A stretch of 64,000 bases of DNA from Sphingobium sp. Z007. GTDB taxonomy: Bacteria > Pseudomonadota > Alphaproteobacteria > Sphingomonadales > Sphingomonadaceae. The translations under genes were made by a program, and so were the position numbers. The notes under the pieces are model-generated. The model searched no databases, was not told where the DNA came from, and worked only from the letters and a program-made list of their open reading frames with translations. This document shows, one piece after another, positions 1-7,560 of this stretch. Within the stretch, counting starts at the first letter, position 1, and every line of letters begins with the position of its first letter. The stretch is taken from assembly GCF_900013425.1 (NCBI RefSeq), contig NZ_FBXK01000001.1, positions 928,501 through 992,500 of the forward strand, in the 5' to 3' direction.

Positions 1-923
1 ACAAGGTACTGCTAGCGACCGGTGGACACGCCCGCAAGCTCAACTTAGCAGGCGCTGAATGCTCCAACGTGCATTATCTGCGCACTTGTGAAGACGCCGC
101 CAGAATGGCCGTCGATCTTCGGCCGGGGGCGCGGGTCGTCATCGTGGGGATGGGCGTGATTGGCGCTGAAGTGGCCGCTAGTGCGATCAAGCTGGGCTGT
201 GATGTGACCGTAGTTGAGCCGTTGGCGGCGCCGATGGAGCGGGCGCTTGGCAAGCGGTTCGGGCAGTGGCTCGGCAATGAGCACCGCAAGCGAGGCGTCA
301 AAACTCATTTCAACCGAGGCGTAACGGGATTCAAATTCGCGAACGAGCGTGTCTCCGCTGTCGAGATAGACGACGGCACTCTCATCCCCTGCGATGCTGT
401 CGTTGTCGGAGTGGGGATCATTCCCGCAACGTCTCTTGCGATTGACGCAGGTTTGACAGTGAACAACGGGATCGTTGTCGATCGTCGATGCCAGACCAGT
501 AATCCGGCGGTATTTGCCGCAGGTGATGTGGCCGAGCAGGATGGTTTTTTTGGCGGACGCTTCCGGCAGGAAACATATCAGAACGCGGTCGACCAAGCTC
601 AGGCTGCGGCCTTGGCTATGCTGGGCCATGAGGTCGCTTACTGTAAGCCGATGTGGTATTGGAGCGATCAGTTCGATTTGAACATTCAGTTTTCGGGACA
701 AATTCCGGTGCAGGCAGAAATCGTCGTTCGCGGGGATATCGAAAGCAACGCTTTCGTTGCTTTCTTCCTGTCAGACAAAATCATTGACGGCGTCCTCACC
801 GTCAACAGGGCCGCTGATATGGGGATAGGCAAGCGACTTGTCGAACGTCGGTTGAGCGCCGGCGCGGATCGGCTAGGCGATACAGGCGTGTCTTTACGCG
901 AATTGCTCCAGCAGGCAGCTTAG
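1..923 (+). CDS. NAD(P)H:ferredoxin reductase, 5'-truncated by window edge
   Basis: FAD-dependent reductase of the rhodocoxin/putidaredoxin reductase type, which passes electrons from NADH to a [2Fe-2S] ferredoxin that feeds an oxygenase. The frame is open from base 3 without a start, and the first residues (LLATGGHARKL) match the family interior, so roughly the first 90-100 residues lie outside the window. The NAD-binding glycine motif VVIVGMGVIGAE and the second FAD motif (VFAAGDVAEQ) are visible, followed by the C-terminal reductase domain (MWYWSDQF). It is the only reductase seen, so it may serve the Rieske oxygenase encoded at 2.9-4.6 kb. No ferredoxin gene is visible. The stop codon lies in a terminator hairpin shared with the converging dehydrogenase gene. 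Confidence 0.9.
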   Translation, partial: KVLLATGGHARKLNLAGAECSNVHYLRTCEDAARMAVDLRPGARVVIVGMGVIGAEVAASAIKLGCDVTVVEPLAAPMERALGKRFGQWLGNEHRKRGVKTHFNRGVTGFKFANERVSAVEIDDGTLIPCDAVVVGVGIIPATSLAIDAGLTVNNGIVVDRRCQTSNPAVFAAGDVAEQDGFFGGRFRQETYQNAVDQAQAAALAMLGHEVAYCKPMWYWSDQFDLNIQFSGQIPVQAEIVVRGDIESNAFVAFFLSDKIIDGVLTVNRAADMGIGKRLVERRLSAGADRLGDTGVSLRELLQQAA

Positions 924-941
924 CCATTTTTTGGCTAAGCT
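917..941. terminator. Bidirectional terminator hairpin between converging genes
   Basis: Arms AGCTTAGCC and GGCTAAGCT pair perfectly over 9 bp around a loop ATTTTTT. The stop codon of the ferredoxin reductase (TAG, 921-923) is inside the left arm. The opposite-strand dehydrogenase gene ends at 950, so the hairpin can serve both directions. Confidence 0.6.
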
Positions 942-949
942 GAGGGTTC

Positions 950-1735
950 TTATCCGATCCCTCCGCCTGCAACGAATAGAGTCTGCCCGGTGATATAGGA
1001 CGCTTCCTCAGAGGCGAAAAAGCAAATTGCTGCGGCGAGTTCCTCGGGTTCGCCGAACCGAGCCATTGGGGTGTCGCGCACGGTCTGCTCCATGACCTTT
1101 ACAAAGCCTGATTTCACAGCATCGGTCATCGGAACAGGATCGCGTGGCGTTACACGCGTCACATTGACACCGCCCGGCGCAACGCAGTTGATGCGAACTC
1201 CGCTCGTTTCCAGTTCAAGCGATAAAGCGGCAGTCAATGCAGCGACCCCACCCTTGGCCGCAGCATAAGGCACCCGGTTTACGCCGCGCGTGGCGACAGA
1301 ACCGATGTTGACAATGGAACCGCGCCCGGCTGCCAACATAAACGGTAAAACGGCGTGGCAGGACCAAAGAGTCGGCCACAATGACCGGTTTATTTCAGCT
1401 ATGATCTCGTCTGATGTATAGTCCCAGTAGGGTTTGGCCCAAATAGTACCGCCAACGTTGTGAACCGCCACATCGATTCTTCCGAAGCGATCGGCAACCA
1501 GCCGGTACAGTTCGACGGCCCCCTCGCAAGTCTCTAGGTCGAAGTTGGCGGCGTGGACATTCGCGCCACTGGTCTGCAGCCGTTCGACCGCAGCCCGCGT
1601 AGCCTCAACGGCGCGGTCGGCGATGATTACGATCGCACCCTCTTCCGCCATGCGTGTGGCAGTGGCTAGCCCGATCCCCTGCGCTCCACCCGTCACGACT
1701 GCGACTTGTTTATCGAACCGTCTTGTCGAAGTCAT
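950..1735 (-). CDS. BenD-like cis-dihydrodiol carboxylate dehydrogenase (SDR)
   Basis: Short-chain dehydrogenase closest by eye to BenD/XylL, which oxidise a 1-carboxy-cis-diol to a catechol with loss of CO2 and gain of NADH. Visible are the cofactor motif VVTGGAQGIG, the VGGT...WAKPYWDY segment and SLWPTLWSCHAVLPFM run characteristic of BenD, and the active site PYAAAK (YxxxK). The start at 1735 (MTSTRRF) fits the family; an in-frame ATG at 1750 and GTG at 1765 are alternatives. It is transcribed away from the hydratase-aldolase/Rieske operon, so the 1.74-1.90 kb gap probably carries divergent promoters. A carboxylated aromatic such as a benzoate-type acid is a likely substrate source, but this is inferred from family only. 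Confidence 0.8.
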   Translation of the reverse strand: MTSTRRFDKQVAVVTGGAQGIGLATATRMAEEGAIVIIADRAVEATRAAVERLQTSGANVHAANFDLETCEGAVELYRLVADRFGRIDVAVHNVGGTIWAKPYWDYTSDEIIAEINRSLWPTLWSCHAVLPFMLAAGRGSIVNIGSVATRGVNRVPYAAAKGGVAALTAALSLELETSGVRINCVAPGGVNVTRVTPRDPVPMTDAVKSGFVKVMEQTVRDTPMARFGEPEELAAAICFFASEEASYITGQTLFVAGGGIG

Positions 1736-1903
1736 AATTAGGGCGTCCATCCTTAGCGAGCTCACGCAACGAACCGAAAAGCCGTATCGCGCTGCCCTTG
1801 TTTATCCTCTCGCCTTGTGTCATGCAAGGCAAAGCATTACACAATGAATAACGTCCAGCAGCTCGGCTGCATCATCGGACCAAATGTTAGGAGCGCCACG
1901 AAG

Positions 1904-2890
1904 ATGACCCATAGACTTATGACCCCTAGTGAGGTGACAGGTGCGTGGGCGATTATTCCCACTCCGGCGAAGGATAATGCGTCGGATTGGAGAGCGACGA
2001 ATACCGTAGATCTCGATGAAACTGCTCGCGTTGTAAATGGCCTGGTAGAGGCGGGTATAAACGGGATACTCAGCATGGGGACGCTTGGCGAAGCGGCGAC
2101 TATGACTCACGGGGAAAAGCTCGATTTCATAAAGGCGCTGGTTGATGCCGCAGCCGGTCGAGTGCCAATATTTGTCGGCACAACCTGTCTCAATACCCGC
2201 GATACCGTAACATTGACCCGGCAAGCACTAGAGCTCGGTGCGGATGGTACAATGCTTGGAGTTCCTATGTGGTGCGCGCCAAGTCTTGAGGTTGCAGTCC
2301 AGTTCTACAAGGATGTCGCTGAAGCCGTACCAGAGATGAACATAGCGATCTATGCCAATCCCGAAGCCTTCAAATTCGAATTTTCGCGCTCCTTCTGGGG
2401 TCAGGTGGCTGATATTCCTCAGGTCGTAACAGCGAAATATATCGGTGTCGGCAATCTACTGGCAGACCTTGCAACGATCCGGGGCCGCATAAAGCTTTTG
2501 CCGATCGACTTCGACTACTATGCTGCGGCCCGCATGGACGATTCGATCGACGCATTCTGGTCGAGTGGTGCTGTATGTTGCCCGTTGGTAACCACTACCT
2601 TGCGCGATGTAGTGTTGAACGCGCGCTCGACCGGTAACTGGAAGGAGGCACTTGCCTTTCAGGCGCTGCTCGGTCCTACCGCAGCGCCGCTGTTTCCTAA
2701 TGGGAGTTTCAAAGACTTCTCAACGTACAACATCGCGCTTGAAAAGGCGCGGATGAATGCAGGTGGGTGGATGAAAGCTGGTCCGGTGCGCCCGCCCTAT
2801 CATCTATGTCCCGAACCGTTCCTGGAAGGTGCCCGTAAATCGGGCATTATGTGGGCGGATCTCGGCAGAGCGCTCGAAGCCGAGAAATAA
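1904..2890 (+). CDS. trans-o-hydroxybenzylidenepyruvate hydratase-aldolase-like protein
   Basis: Member of the dihydrodipicolinate synthase/N-acetylneuraminate lyase superfamily, sub-branch of NahE/PhdJ hydratase-aldolases. These enzymes add water to an arylidene-pyruvate and cleave it to an aromatic aldehyde plus pyruvate through a lysine Schiff base. The opening VTGAWAIIPTPAKDNASDWR, the GTLGEAATMTHGEK segment and GADGTMLGVPMW are typical of the branch; a lysine in TAKYIG is the probable Schiff-base residue. Length is 328 residues, close to the family's ~330. The start at 1904 has AGGAG about 10 bases upstream; an earlier in-frame start at 1817 would add 29 unlikely residues. It begins an apparent operon with the Rieske oxygenase subunits and suggests a bicyclic or polycyclic aromatic substrate. 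Confidence 0.85.
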   Translation: MTHRLMTPSEVTGAWAIIPTPAKDNASDWRATNTVDLDETARVVNGLVEAGINGILSMGTLGEAATMTHGEKLDFIKALVDAAAGRVPIFVGTTCLNTRDTVTLTRQALELGADGTMLGVPMWCAPSLEVAVQFYKDVAEAVPEMNIAIYANPEAFKFEFSRSFWGQVADIPQVVTAKYIGVGNLLADLATIRGRIKLLPIDFDYYAAARMDDSIDAFWSSGAVCCPLVTTTLRDVVLNARSTGNWKEALAFQALLGPTAAPLFPNGSFKDFSTYNIALEKARMNAGGWMKAGPVRPPYHLCPEPFLEGARKSGIMWADLGRALEAEK

Positions 2891-2917
2891 GATAAGCGTG
2901 ATAACTGAGAGAGAGCG

Positions 2918-4093
2918 ATGACCGAAATGAAGTTGTCCTGGCCAAAAAACTACAATGAAGTTCCAAAAGAGGCTTTTGTCCGAGAGGACATATACGCGGA
3001 AGAGGTCAAGCGTATCTTCCACGGTACTGAATGGCATCCGGTCGCTCATGAAAGTGAATTGCCTAACGCAGGTGATTTCAAGACATACCGATTGTCGGGT
3101 GTGCCACTGCTTATCGGGCGCGACGTCGAGGGCGTGGTGCGGGTGTTTTATAACGCGTGCTCGCACCGCGGCAATCAACTCGAAACGGCGGTCATGGGCA
3201 ACAAGACCGAATTTGAATGCCCCTATCACCGTTGGCTGTTCAATTCGAAAGGCAATCTGGTCGGCTGTCCGAACCCTCGGGAATTTCTTCCCGGCTTCAA
3301 CAAAGCAGACTATCCGCTTGCCCAGCCGCGGTTTGACATTTTTTTTGGGCTTGTTTTCGTCACGCTCTCATCAGAAACCGAGCCGCTATTGGCATATCTT
3401 GGAGAGTCGCAGAATACGTTGCGCGAACTGCTAGCAGGCGATGGGCGTCTCAAACTGCTCGGCTACCAGAAAGTGCGCTATGATACGAACTGGAAGTCGT
3501 ACACCGACAATGATGGCTATCATGCCCCATTGCTACATCAGGCGTTCAAGATGCTTAACTGGCAAGGCGGCAACGGTCGCCAGTTTACAGCAACAAAACG
3601 CGGCCACATTTGTTTCGAATCTGCGCTTTCTGTGGCAACCGGGCCCACTGTGCTGAAAGACAAATCGCTGATCGAATTCAAAGGGCAGGATCCGGCGGTC
3701 GGCTCACGGATCGTTTCTCTCTTTCCCACCTTTGTTTCGACGAAGCATCTTGATGTCATTAATTTGCGTTTTGCGACACCAATCGATGCTGAGACGGTCG
3801 AGGTCCACTATGCCTATTTCGCGCATCAGGATGACGACGAGGACATGGTTCGGCACAGACTGCGGCAAAGTTCAAACCTGCTGGGGCCATGCGGCCTGAT
3901 CAGCATGGAAGATGCCTCGATTTTCCATCGCATCCATATCGGAAATCATACGCCCGGCTCTGCCATCTTCCAAAAGGGAGTGCATGACCCTTTGAAGCTG
4001 GAATCGGAGTTCCTTCAAAACGACGAGAGCGGCAATCTGCCGCGCTGGGAATATTATCGGTCGGTCATGGGTTTCGAGAGGGCGACGGCATGA
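2918..4093 (+). CDS. Rieske aromatic ring-hydroxylating oxygenase, large (alpha) subunit
   Basis: Catalytic subunit of a Rieske non-haem iron oxygenase. The [2Fe-2S] ligands are C81, H83, C101 and H104 (CSH...CPYH). The mononuclear iron site is seen in NWKSYTDNDGYHAPLLH: bridging D199, ligands H202 and H207; a further acidic ligand is expected near the C-terminal EDASIF. At 391 residues it is shorter than naphthalene dioxygenase alpha and by eye resembles the anthranilate/salicylate-type oxygenases (AndAc/NagG group). It overlaps the beta-subunit gene by ATGA, so the two are translationally coupled. The BenD-like dehydrogenase 1.2 kb away is a plausible next enzyme. Substrate cannot be told from sequence. 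Confidence 0.9.
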   Translation: MTEMKLSWPKNYNEVPKEAFVREDIYAEEVKRIFHGTEWHPVAHESELPNAGDFKTYRLSGVPLLIGRDVEGVVRVFYNACSHRGNQLETAVMGNKTEFECPYHRWLFNSKGNLVGCPNPREFLPGFNKADYPLAQPRFDIFFGLVFVTLSSETEPLLAYLGESQNTLRELLAGDGRLKLLGYQKVRYDTNWKSYTDNDGYHAPLLHQAFKMLNWQGGNGRQFTATKRGHICFESALSVATGPTVLKDKSLIEFKGQDPAVGSRIVSLFPTFVSTKHLDVINLRFATPIDAETVEVHYAYFAHQDDDEDMVRHRLRQSSNLLGPCGLISMEDASIFHRIHIGNHTPGSAIFQKGVHDPLKLESEFLQNDESGNLPRWEYYRSVMGFERATA

Positions 4094-4587
4094 TAGAGAC
4101 AGATATGTCGCTTGAAGCGGCGCTCAATGCCGTTCTGCTAGCGGATGCTGACGCGCTTGATAGCAAAGATATGCAGAGATGGCTTGATAATTACGCGGAC
4201 GAGGAGAATGCGTCGTATTTCTGCCGTTCGGCGGAAAATTCAGAGCACGGACTTGCCCTTGGCTTTATGTACGACGACTGCCGGGCGAGGCTCGAGGATC
4301 GCGTCACTTTCGTAAATGACATTTGGGTCGGCACATTTCAGGACTATCGTACACGTCATTTCGTGCAATTGACCAGCTATCATCGAGCCGATACAGCCAC
4401 TTTGGAAATGCGGTCCAACTTTTCCGTGTTCATGACGCCTAAAGACAGTGGCATCACCCAGGTGCTTGCCGCAGGCCAATATCTTGACAGCGTGCGGCAA
4501 CAAAAGAATGGCGGGCTGAAGCTATTGTCGCGGCGGGCTGAGCTCGATACCTCTGTGCTTCCACGATATTTGGTCTATCCGATATGA
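4090..4587 (+). CDS. Rieske aromatic oxygenase, small (beta) subunit
   Basis: 165-residue structural subunit with the NTF2-like fold of ring-hydroxylating dioxygenase beta subunits (VLLADADALDSKDMQRWLDNY near the N-terminus, then SNFSVF and a C-terminal RRAELDTSVLPRYLVYPI). Beta subunits form the alpha3beta3 hexamer and usually have no catalytic residues. The start codon overlaps the alpha-subunit stop, which fixes the start. The operon seems to end here: a perfect palindrome follows 13 bp downstream. Confidence 0.9.
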   Translation: MIETDMSLEAALNAVLLADADALDSKDMQRWLDNYADEENASYFCRSAENSEHGLALGFMYDDCRARLEDRVTFVNDIWVGTFQDYRTRHFVQLTSYHRADTATLEMRSNFSVFMTPKDSGITQVLAAGQYLDSVRQQKNGGLKLLSRRAELDTSVLPRYLVYPI

Positions 4588-4600
4588 CGATCCGGTGATA

Positions 4601-4623
4601 GGTGTTGCATATTATGCAACACC
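4601..4623. promoter_or_regulatory. 23-bp palindromic operator candidate
   Basis: GGTGTTGCATA and TATGCAACACC form a perfect inverted repeat of 11 bp per arm around one central base. It lies 13 bp after the Rieske beta-subunit gene and 129 bp before the desaturase gene. It has no T-run, so a regulator-binding site fits better than a terminator. Its core TTGCATATTATGCAA resembles sequences at 34415 and 42917 (TTGCATATTGTACAT), which precede the LLM monooxygenase and TonB receptor genes. Confidence 0.55.
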
Positions 4624-4752
4624 TGCTATAGCTAAAGCTGTTGAACGACAGCCAAAATTGGGACGCGCGGACCGTAATTGGCCAATTGGCAGACGGGGTG
4701 CTAAACTTGATTGGCTGCCCCCATCAACAAGTAAGAATTCGGGAGACGTGGC

Positions 4753-5676
4753 ATGGTTGCGAGTGCTTTTCCAAAAAGCCAGCAAGAATATTTTGAGCAA
4801 CTTCGCCAGCCTCCAGTGCTGGCGCTGCCAACCGCCTTGTTGTTTGTCGCCTCGATGGGCGGTATCGGCTGCGTCTGGTATCTCTCCTTGACGGGGAAGA
4901 TGCCCATTTGGCTTGGCACCATTGCCAACGGCTTGATCACTTACCTACTTTTCAGCGTAATACACGACGCAGCGCATTATTCTCTCTCGAGAGTAAAATG
5001 GCTGAATGAGTCGATTGGGGCGATCGGGCTCTTCTTCTTGTTCCCCTATGCGCCGATGGTGCTATTACGCTGGGTACACAACAAGCATCACAGTTACGCC
5101 AATGGTCCACTCGACCCCGATCGCTTCGAGCATGAATCGCCTTGGTGGCAGGTGCCCTTCCGTTGGACGTTTTTTGATGGTGCGTACATCCACTACTTCC
5201 TGAAACGAGGCCAGAGCGTTCGCAAGAGACACGGGAAAGAACTCGTCCTGTTCTATAGCGGTTTGCTCTCCTTGTTCGTAGGTGCGATCTATTTTGGATT
5301 TGGTTTTGAACTGTTCATGCTATGGTTCCTGCCCTCGCGCATAACGTTATTCCTGATTGCTGTGGTTTTCGTGATTCTGCCGCACTATCCGGCTATGGTC
5401 GCGCAGGACGAGCAGCCCTACATGGCGACAACGATGCGCTATGGATGGGAATGGCTGCTGACGCCATTGCTGGTCTATCAGAATTACCACTTGATCCATC
5501 ATCTCTATCCGGAAATTCCTTTCTACCGGATGCACAGGGCCTATTTCGTTAAATATGACGAGATCAACCGTCAGGACATCAGCAGGCAGACAGCATTCGG
5601 GCTCAAGCCAGAAAACATCGCATCTCATCTAGCCTATCGTCAATCTAGAGACTCGACAATCCAACCGGCGGAATGA
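4753..5676 (+). CDS. Membrane-bound di-iron fatty-acid desaturase/hydroxylase family protein
   Basis: Integral-membrane non-haem di-iron oxygenase. Three histidine clusters are visible: H71DAAH75, H109NKHH113 and H246LIHH250, spaced by hydrophobic segments at about 22-45, 53-72, 88-104, 165-187 and 190-212. This is the architecture of the fatty-acid desaturase superfamily, which also contains beta-carotene hydroxylases (CrtR type) and MocD-like oxygenases; it could therefore hydroxylate an alicyclic or alkyl group instead of desaturating a lipid. Start at 4753 has GGGAG 7 bases upstream. It is preceded by the palindrome at 4601-4623 and followed by an operon for CoA-thioester breakdown, suggesting an early oxidation step in the same pathway. 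Electrons may come from the upstream reductase via an unseen ferredoxin. Confidence 0.8.
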   Translation: MVASAFPKSQQEYFEQLRQPPVLALPTALLFVASMGGIGCVWYLSLTGKMPIWLGTIANGLITYLLFSVIHDAAHYSLSRVKWLNESIGAIGLFFLFPYAPMVLLRWVHNKHHSYANGPLDPDRFEHESPWWQVPFRWTFFDGAYIHYFLKRGQSVRKRHGKELVLFYSGLLSLFVGAIYFGFGFELFMLWFLPSRITLFLIAVVFVILPHYPAMVAQDEQPYMATTMRYGWEWLLTPLLVYQNYHLIHHLYPEIPFYRMHRAYFVKYDEINRQDISRQTAFGLKPENIASHLAYRQSRDSTIQPAE

Positions 5677-5807
5677 TGGCGGTCGGCATCCGTGGCTCGG
5701 TGACGGAGTGGTCATGGCGCTGGCTTTGAACCGCGTTTGGCTAGCATGAGGATTCGGCCGAGCTTGAGGGAGAGCCACGGCAATACAGGGAGATGCGAAG
5801 GGTGGGA

Positions 5808-6713
5808 ATGCTTGAGGATAAGGTCGTTGCTGTGACTGGCGCGGGAGGAGGGATTGGTCGTGAGATCGCGTTGCTTTGCGCTCGCGAAGGTGCCTGCGTT
5901 GTAGTCAATGATTTTGGAACTTCCTCTTCGGGCGAAGGCAAGGATGCGGGTCCCGCATCACAAGTGGTTGCCGAGATCGAGGCGGCGGGCGGCAAGGCGT
6001 GCGCTAATCTCGCCAGTGTCACTGATTCGTCTGGCGCGGCTTCGATTATCGAGGATGCGGTCAACACCTTTGGACGCATCGACGCCGTGGTGAACAACGC
6101 CGGTATCCTTCGCGACCGCATTTTTCACCGAATGAATGAGGCCGAATGGCGCGCCGTGATAGACGTTCATCTGCATGGTAGCTTCCTCGTGTCGCAAGCT
6201 GCTGCGCCGCACTTCAAGGAGCAGGGCTCCGGGGCATTCATCCATTTCACGTCAACGTCAGGATTGATCGGCAATTTTGGTCAAGCGAATTACTCCGCCG
6301 CGAAGCTGGGCATTGTGGGCTTATCAAACTCGATTGCGCTCGACATGCAGCGCTTTGGCATACGCTCAAACTGCATCGCGCCCTTTGCCTGGAGCCGAAT
6401 GATAGGCACGATCCAGGCCGAGACCGAGGACGACAAGCGTCGCGTCGAGCGAATGAAGTCGATGTCGGCGGCAAAGATCGCGCCGTTTGCCGCATTCCTC
6501 GCCAGCGACGCATCGAAAGATGTGAGCGGTCAGATATTTGCGGTTAGAAAGAACGAGATTTTCCTTTTCAGCGTGCCGCGTCCGCTCCGCTCTGTACACC
6601 GCTCCGACGGCTGGACCGTCGAGACGATCGCGAGCGAATTGCTGCCTGCGCTTAAGCCCAGCTTCCACCCGCTGCAGAGATCGACAGATATTTTCAGCTG
6701 GGATCCTATCTGA
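5808..6713 (+). CDS. SDR, MFE-2-type 3-hydroxyacyl-CoA dehydrogenase
   Basis: NAD(P)-dependent short-chain dehydrogenase resembling the (3R)-hydroxyacyl-CoA dehydrogenase domain of multifunctional enzyme 2. Motifs: VTGAGGGIG cofactor loop, NNAG, STSG and the active site YSAAK (ANYSAAKLG). Family-typical extension includes GEGKDAGPASQVVAEIEAAG. The ATG at 5808 (preceded by GAAGG about 6 bases upstream) fits the family start; an in-frame ATG at 5793 is closer to a poor Shine-Dalgarno. It is the first gene of the 5.8-18.1 kb operon and is followed directly by a hydratase-2-like gene, reproducing as two genes the dehydrogenase and hydratase halves of MFE-2. Confidence 0.85.
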   Translation: MLEDKVVAVTGAGGGIGREIALLCAREGACVVVNDFGTSSSGEGKDAGPASQVVAEIEAAGGKACANLASVTDSSGAASIIEDAVNTFGRIDAVVNNAGILRDRIFHRMNEAEWRAVIDVHLHGSFLVSQAAAPHFKEQGSGAFIHFTSTSGLIGNFGQANYSAAKLGIVGLSNSIALDMQRFGIRSNCIAPFAWSRMIGTIQAETEDDKRRVERMKSMSAAKIAPFAAFLASDASKDVSGQIFAVRKNEIFLFSVPRPLRSVHRSDGWTVETIASELLPALKPSFHPLQRSTDIFSWDPI

Positions 6714-6714
6714 G

Positions 6715-7560
6715 GTGGCGCTCGACCCGGATCGACTGCTACAGCTACCGCCTCAGGAAACCCGGCACAGCTTCACCAAACGTGACACGATCTTATACGC
6801 TTTGGGTGTGGGTGCTGATGATTTGCGCTTCGTGTACGAGAAGGGGTTGCAGGCCCTGCCGTCAATGGCAGTGGTACTCGCCTATCCCGGCTTCTTCTGG
6901 CAGGATCCTGCTTACGGCATTTCATGGCAGAAGATCCTTCATGGTGAGACCTCGGTTGAACTGTTTGCGACACTTCCCACAGAAGGCGATCTTTTGGGCC
7001 GTACATGCATTGATGCCATTTTCGATAAGGGCGTGGACAAGGGCGCGATCATACTTACCTCGCGTCGTATCGAGAATTCTACCGGTATACACCTCGCGAC
7101 GGTGCGCAATACTCTGCTCCTGCGCGGCGACGGCGGTTTTGGCGGCCAGGCCGATGGCGCTCCTCGCCCCCGTCCGCTCCCGGACGATCGCGCACCTGAC
7201 CATGTCGTGAAGCTGCCCACCGATGAGAAACAGGCGCTGATCTACAGGCTGTCAGGCGATTATAATCCGCTGCACGCCGATTTGGACGTGGCGCGCGCAG
7301 CAGGGTTCCCGCGTCCAATCCTACATGGCCTGTGTACATACGGCATTGCGGGCCGCGCTGTTCTGTCGGCTCTATGCGGTAACGATCCAACGCTGCTTAA
7401 GCGGATGGATGTACGCTTCTCGAGCCCAGTCTTTCCGGGGGAGACGATCAGGGTAGAAATTTGGCGTGAGGATGGCGACCGCGCCGCCTTCCGAGCGACT
7501 GCTGAGGAGCGCAGTGTGGTCGTTCTCAACAACGGTTATGCGGAGATGGCACCATCATGA
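6715..7560 (+). CDS. MaoC-like (R)-specific enoyl-CoA hydratase (hydratase 2)
   Basis: Double hot-dog hydratase of the MFE-2 hydratase-2 kind, adding water to a 2-enoyl-CoA. The hydratase-2 signature YRLSGDYNPLHADLDVA...GFPRPILHGLCTYG carries the catalytic Asp and His. The frame opens upstream inside the preceding gene; a GTG at 6715, one base after the SDR stop, gives 281 residues, the normal size. The start is therefore inferred. Its stop overlaps the next start (ATGA, 7557), indicating coupling. It probably works with the upstream SDR on a beta-oxidation cycle of a bulky acyl-CoA. Confidence 0.8.
   Translation: MALDPDRLLQLPPQETRHSFTKRDTILYALGVGADDLRFVYEKGLQALPSMAVVLAYPGFFWQDPAYGISWQKILHGETSVELFATLPTEGDLLGRTCIDAIFDKGVDKGAIILTSRRIENSTGIHLATVRNTLLLRGDGGFGGQADGAPRPRPLPDDRAPDHVVKLPTDEKQALIYRLSGDYNPLHADLDVARAAGFPRPILHGLCTYGIAGRAVLSALCGNDPTLLKRMDVRFSSPVFPGETIRVEIWREDGDRAAFRATAEERSVVVLNNGYAEMAPS

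Noticed and set aside
45..701. 218-codon open frame on the minus strand
   Set aside because: Lies wholly opposite the ferredoxin reductase gene and shows no family pattern; a shadow frame of GC-rich coding DNA.
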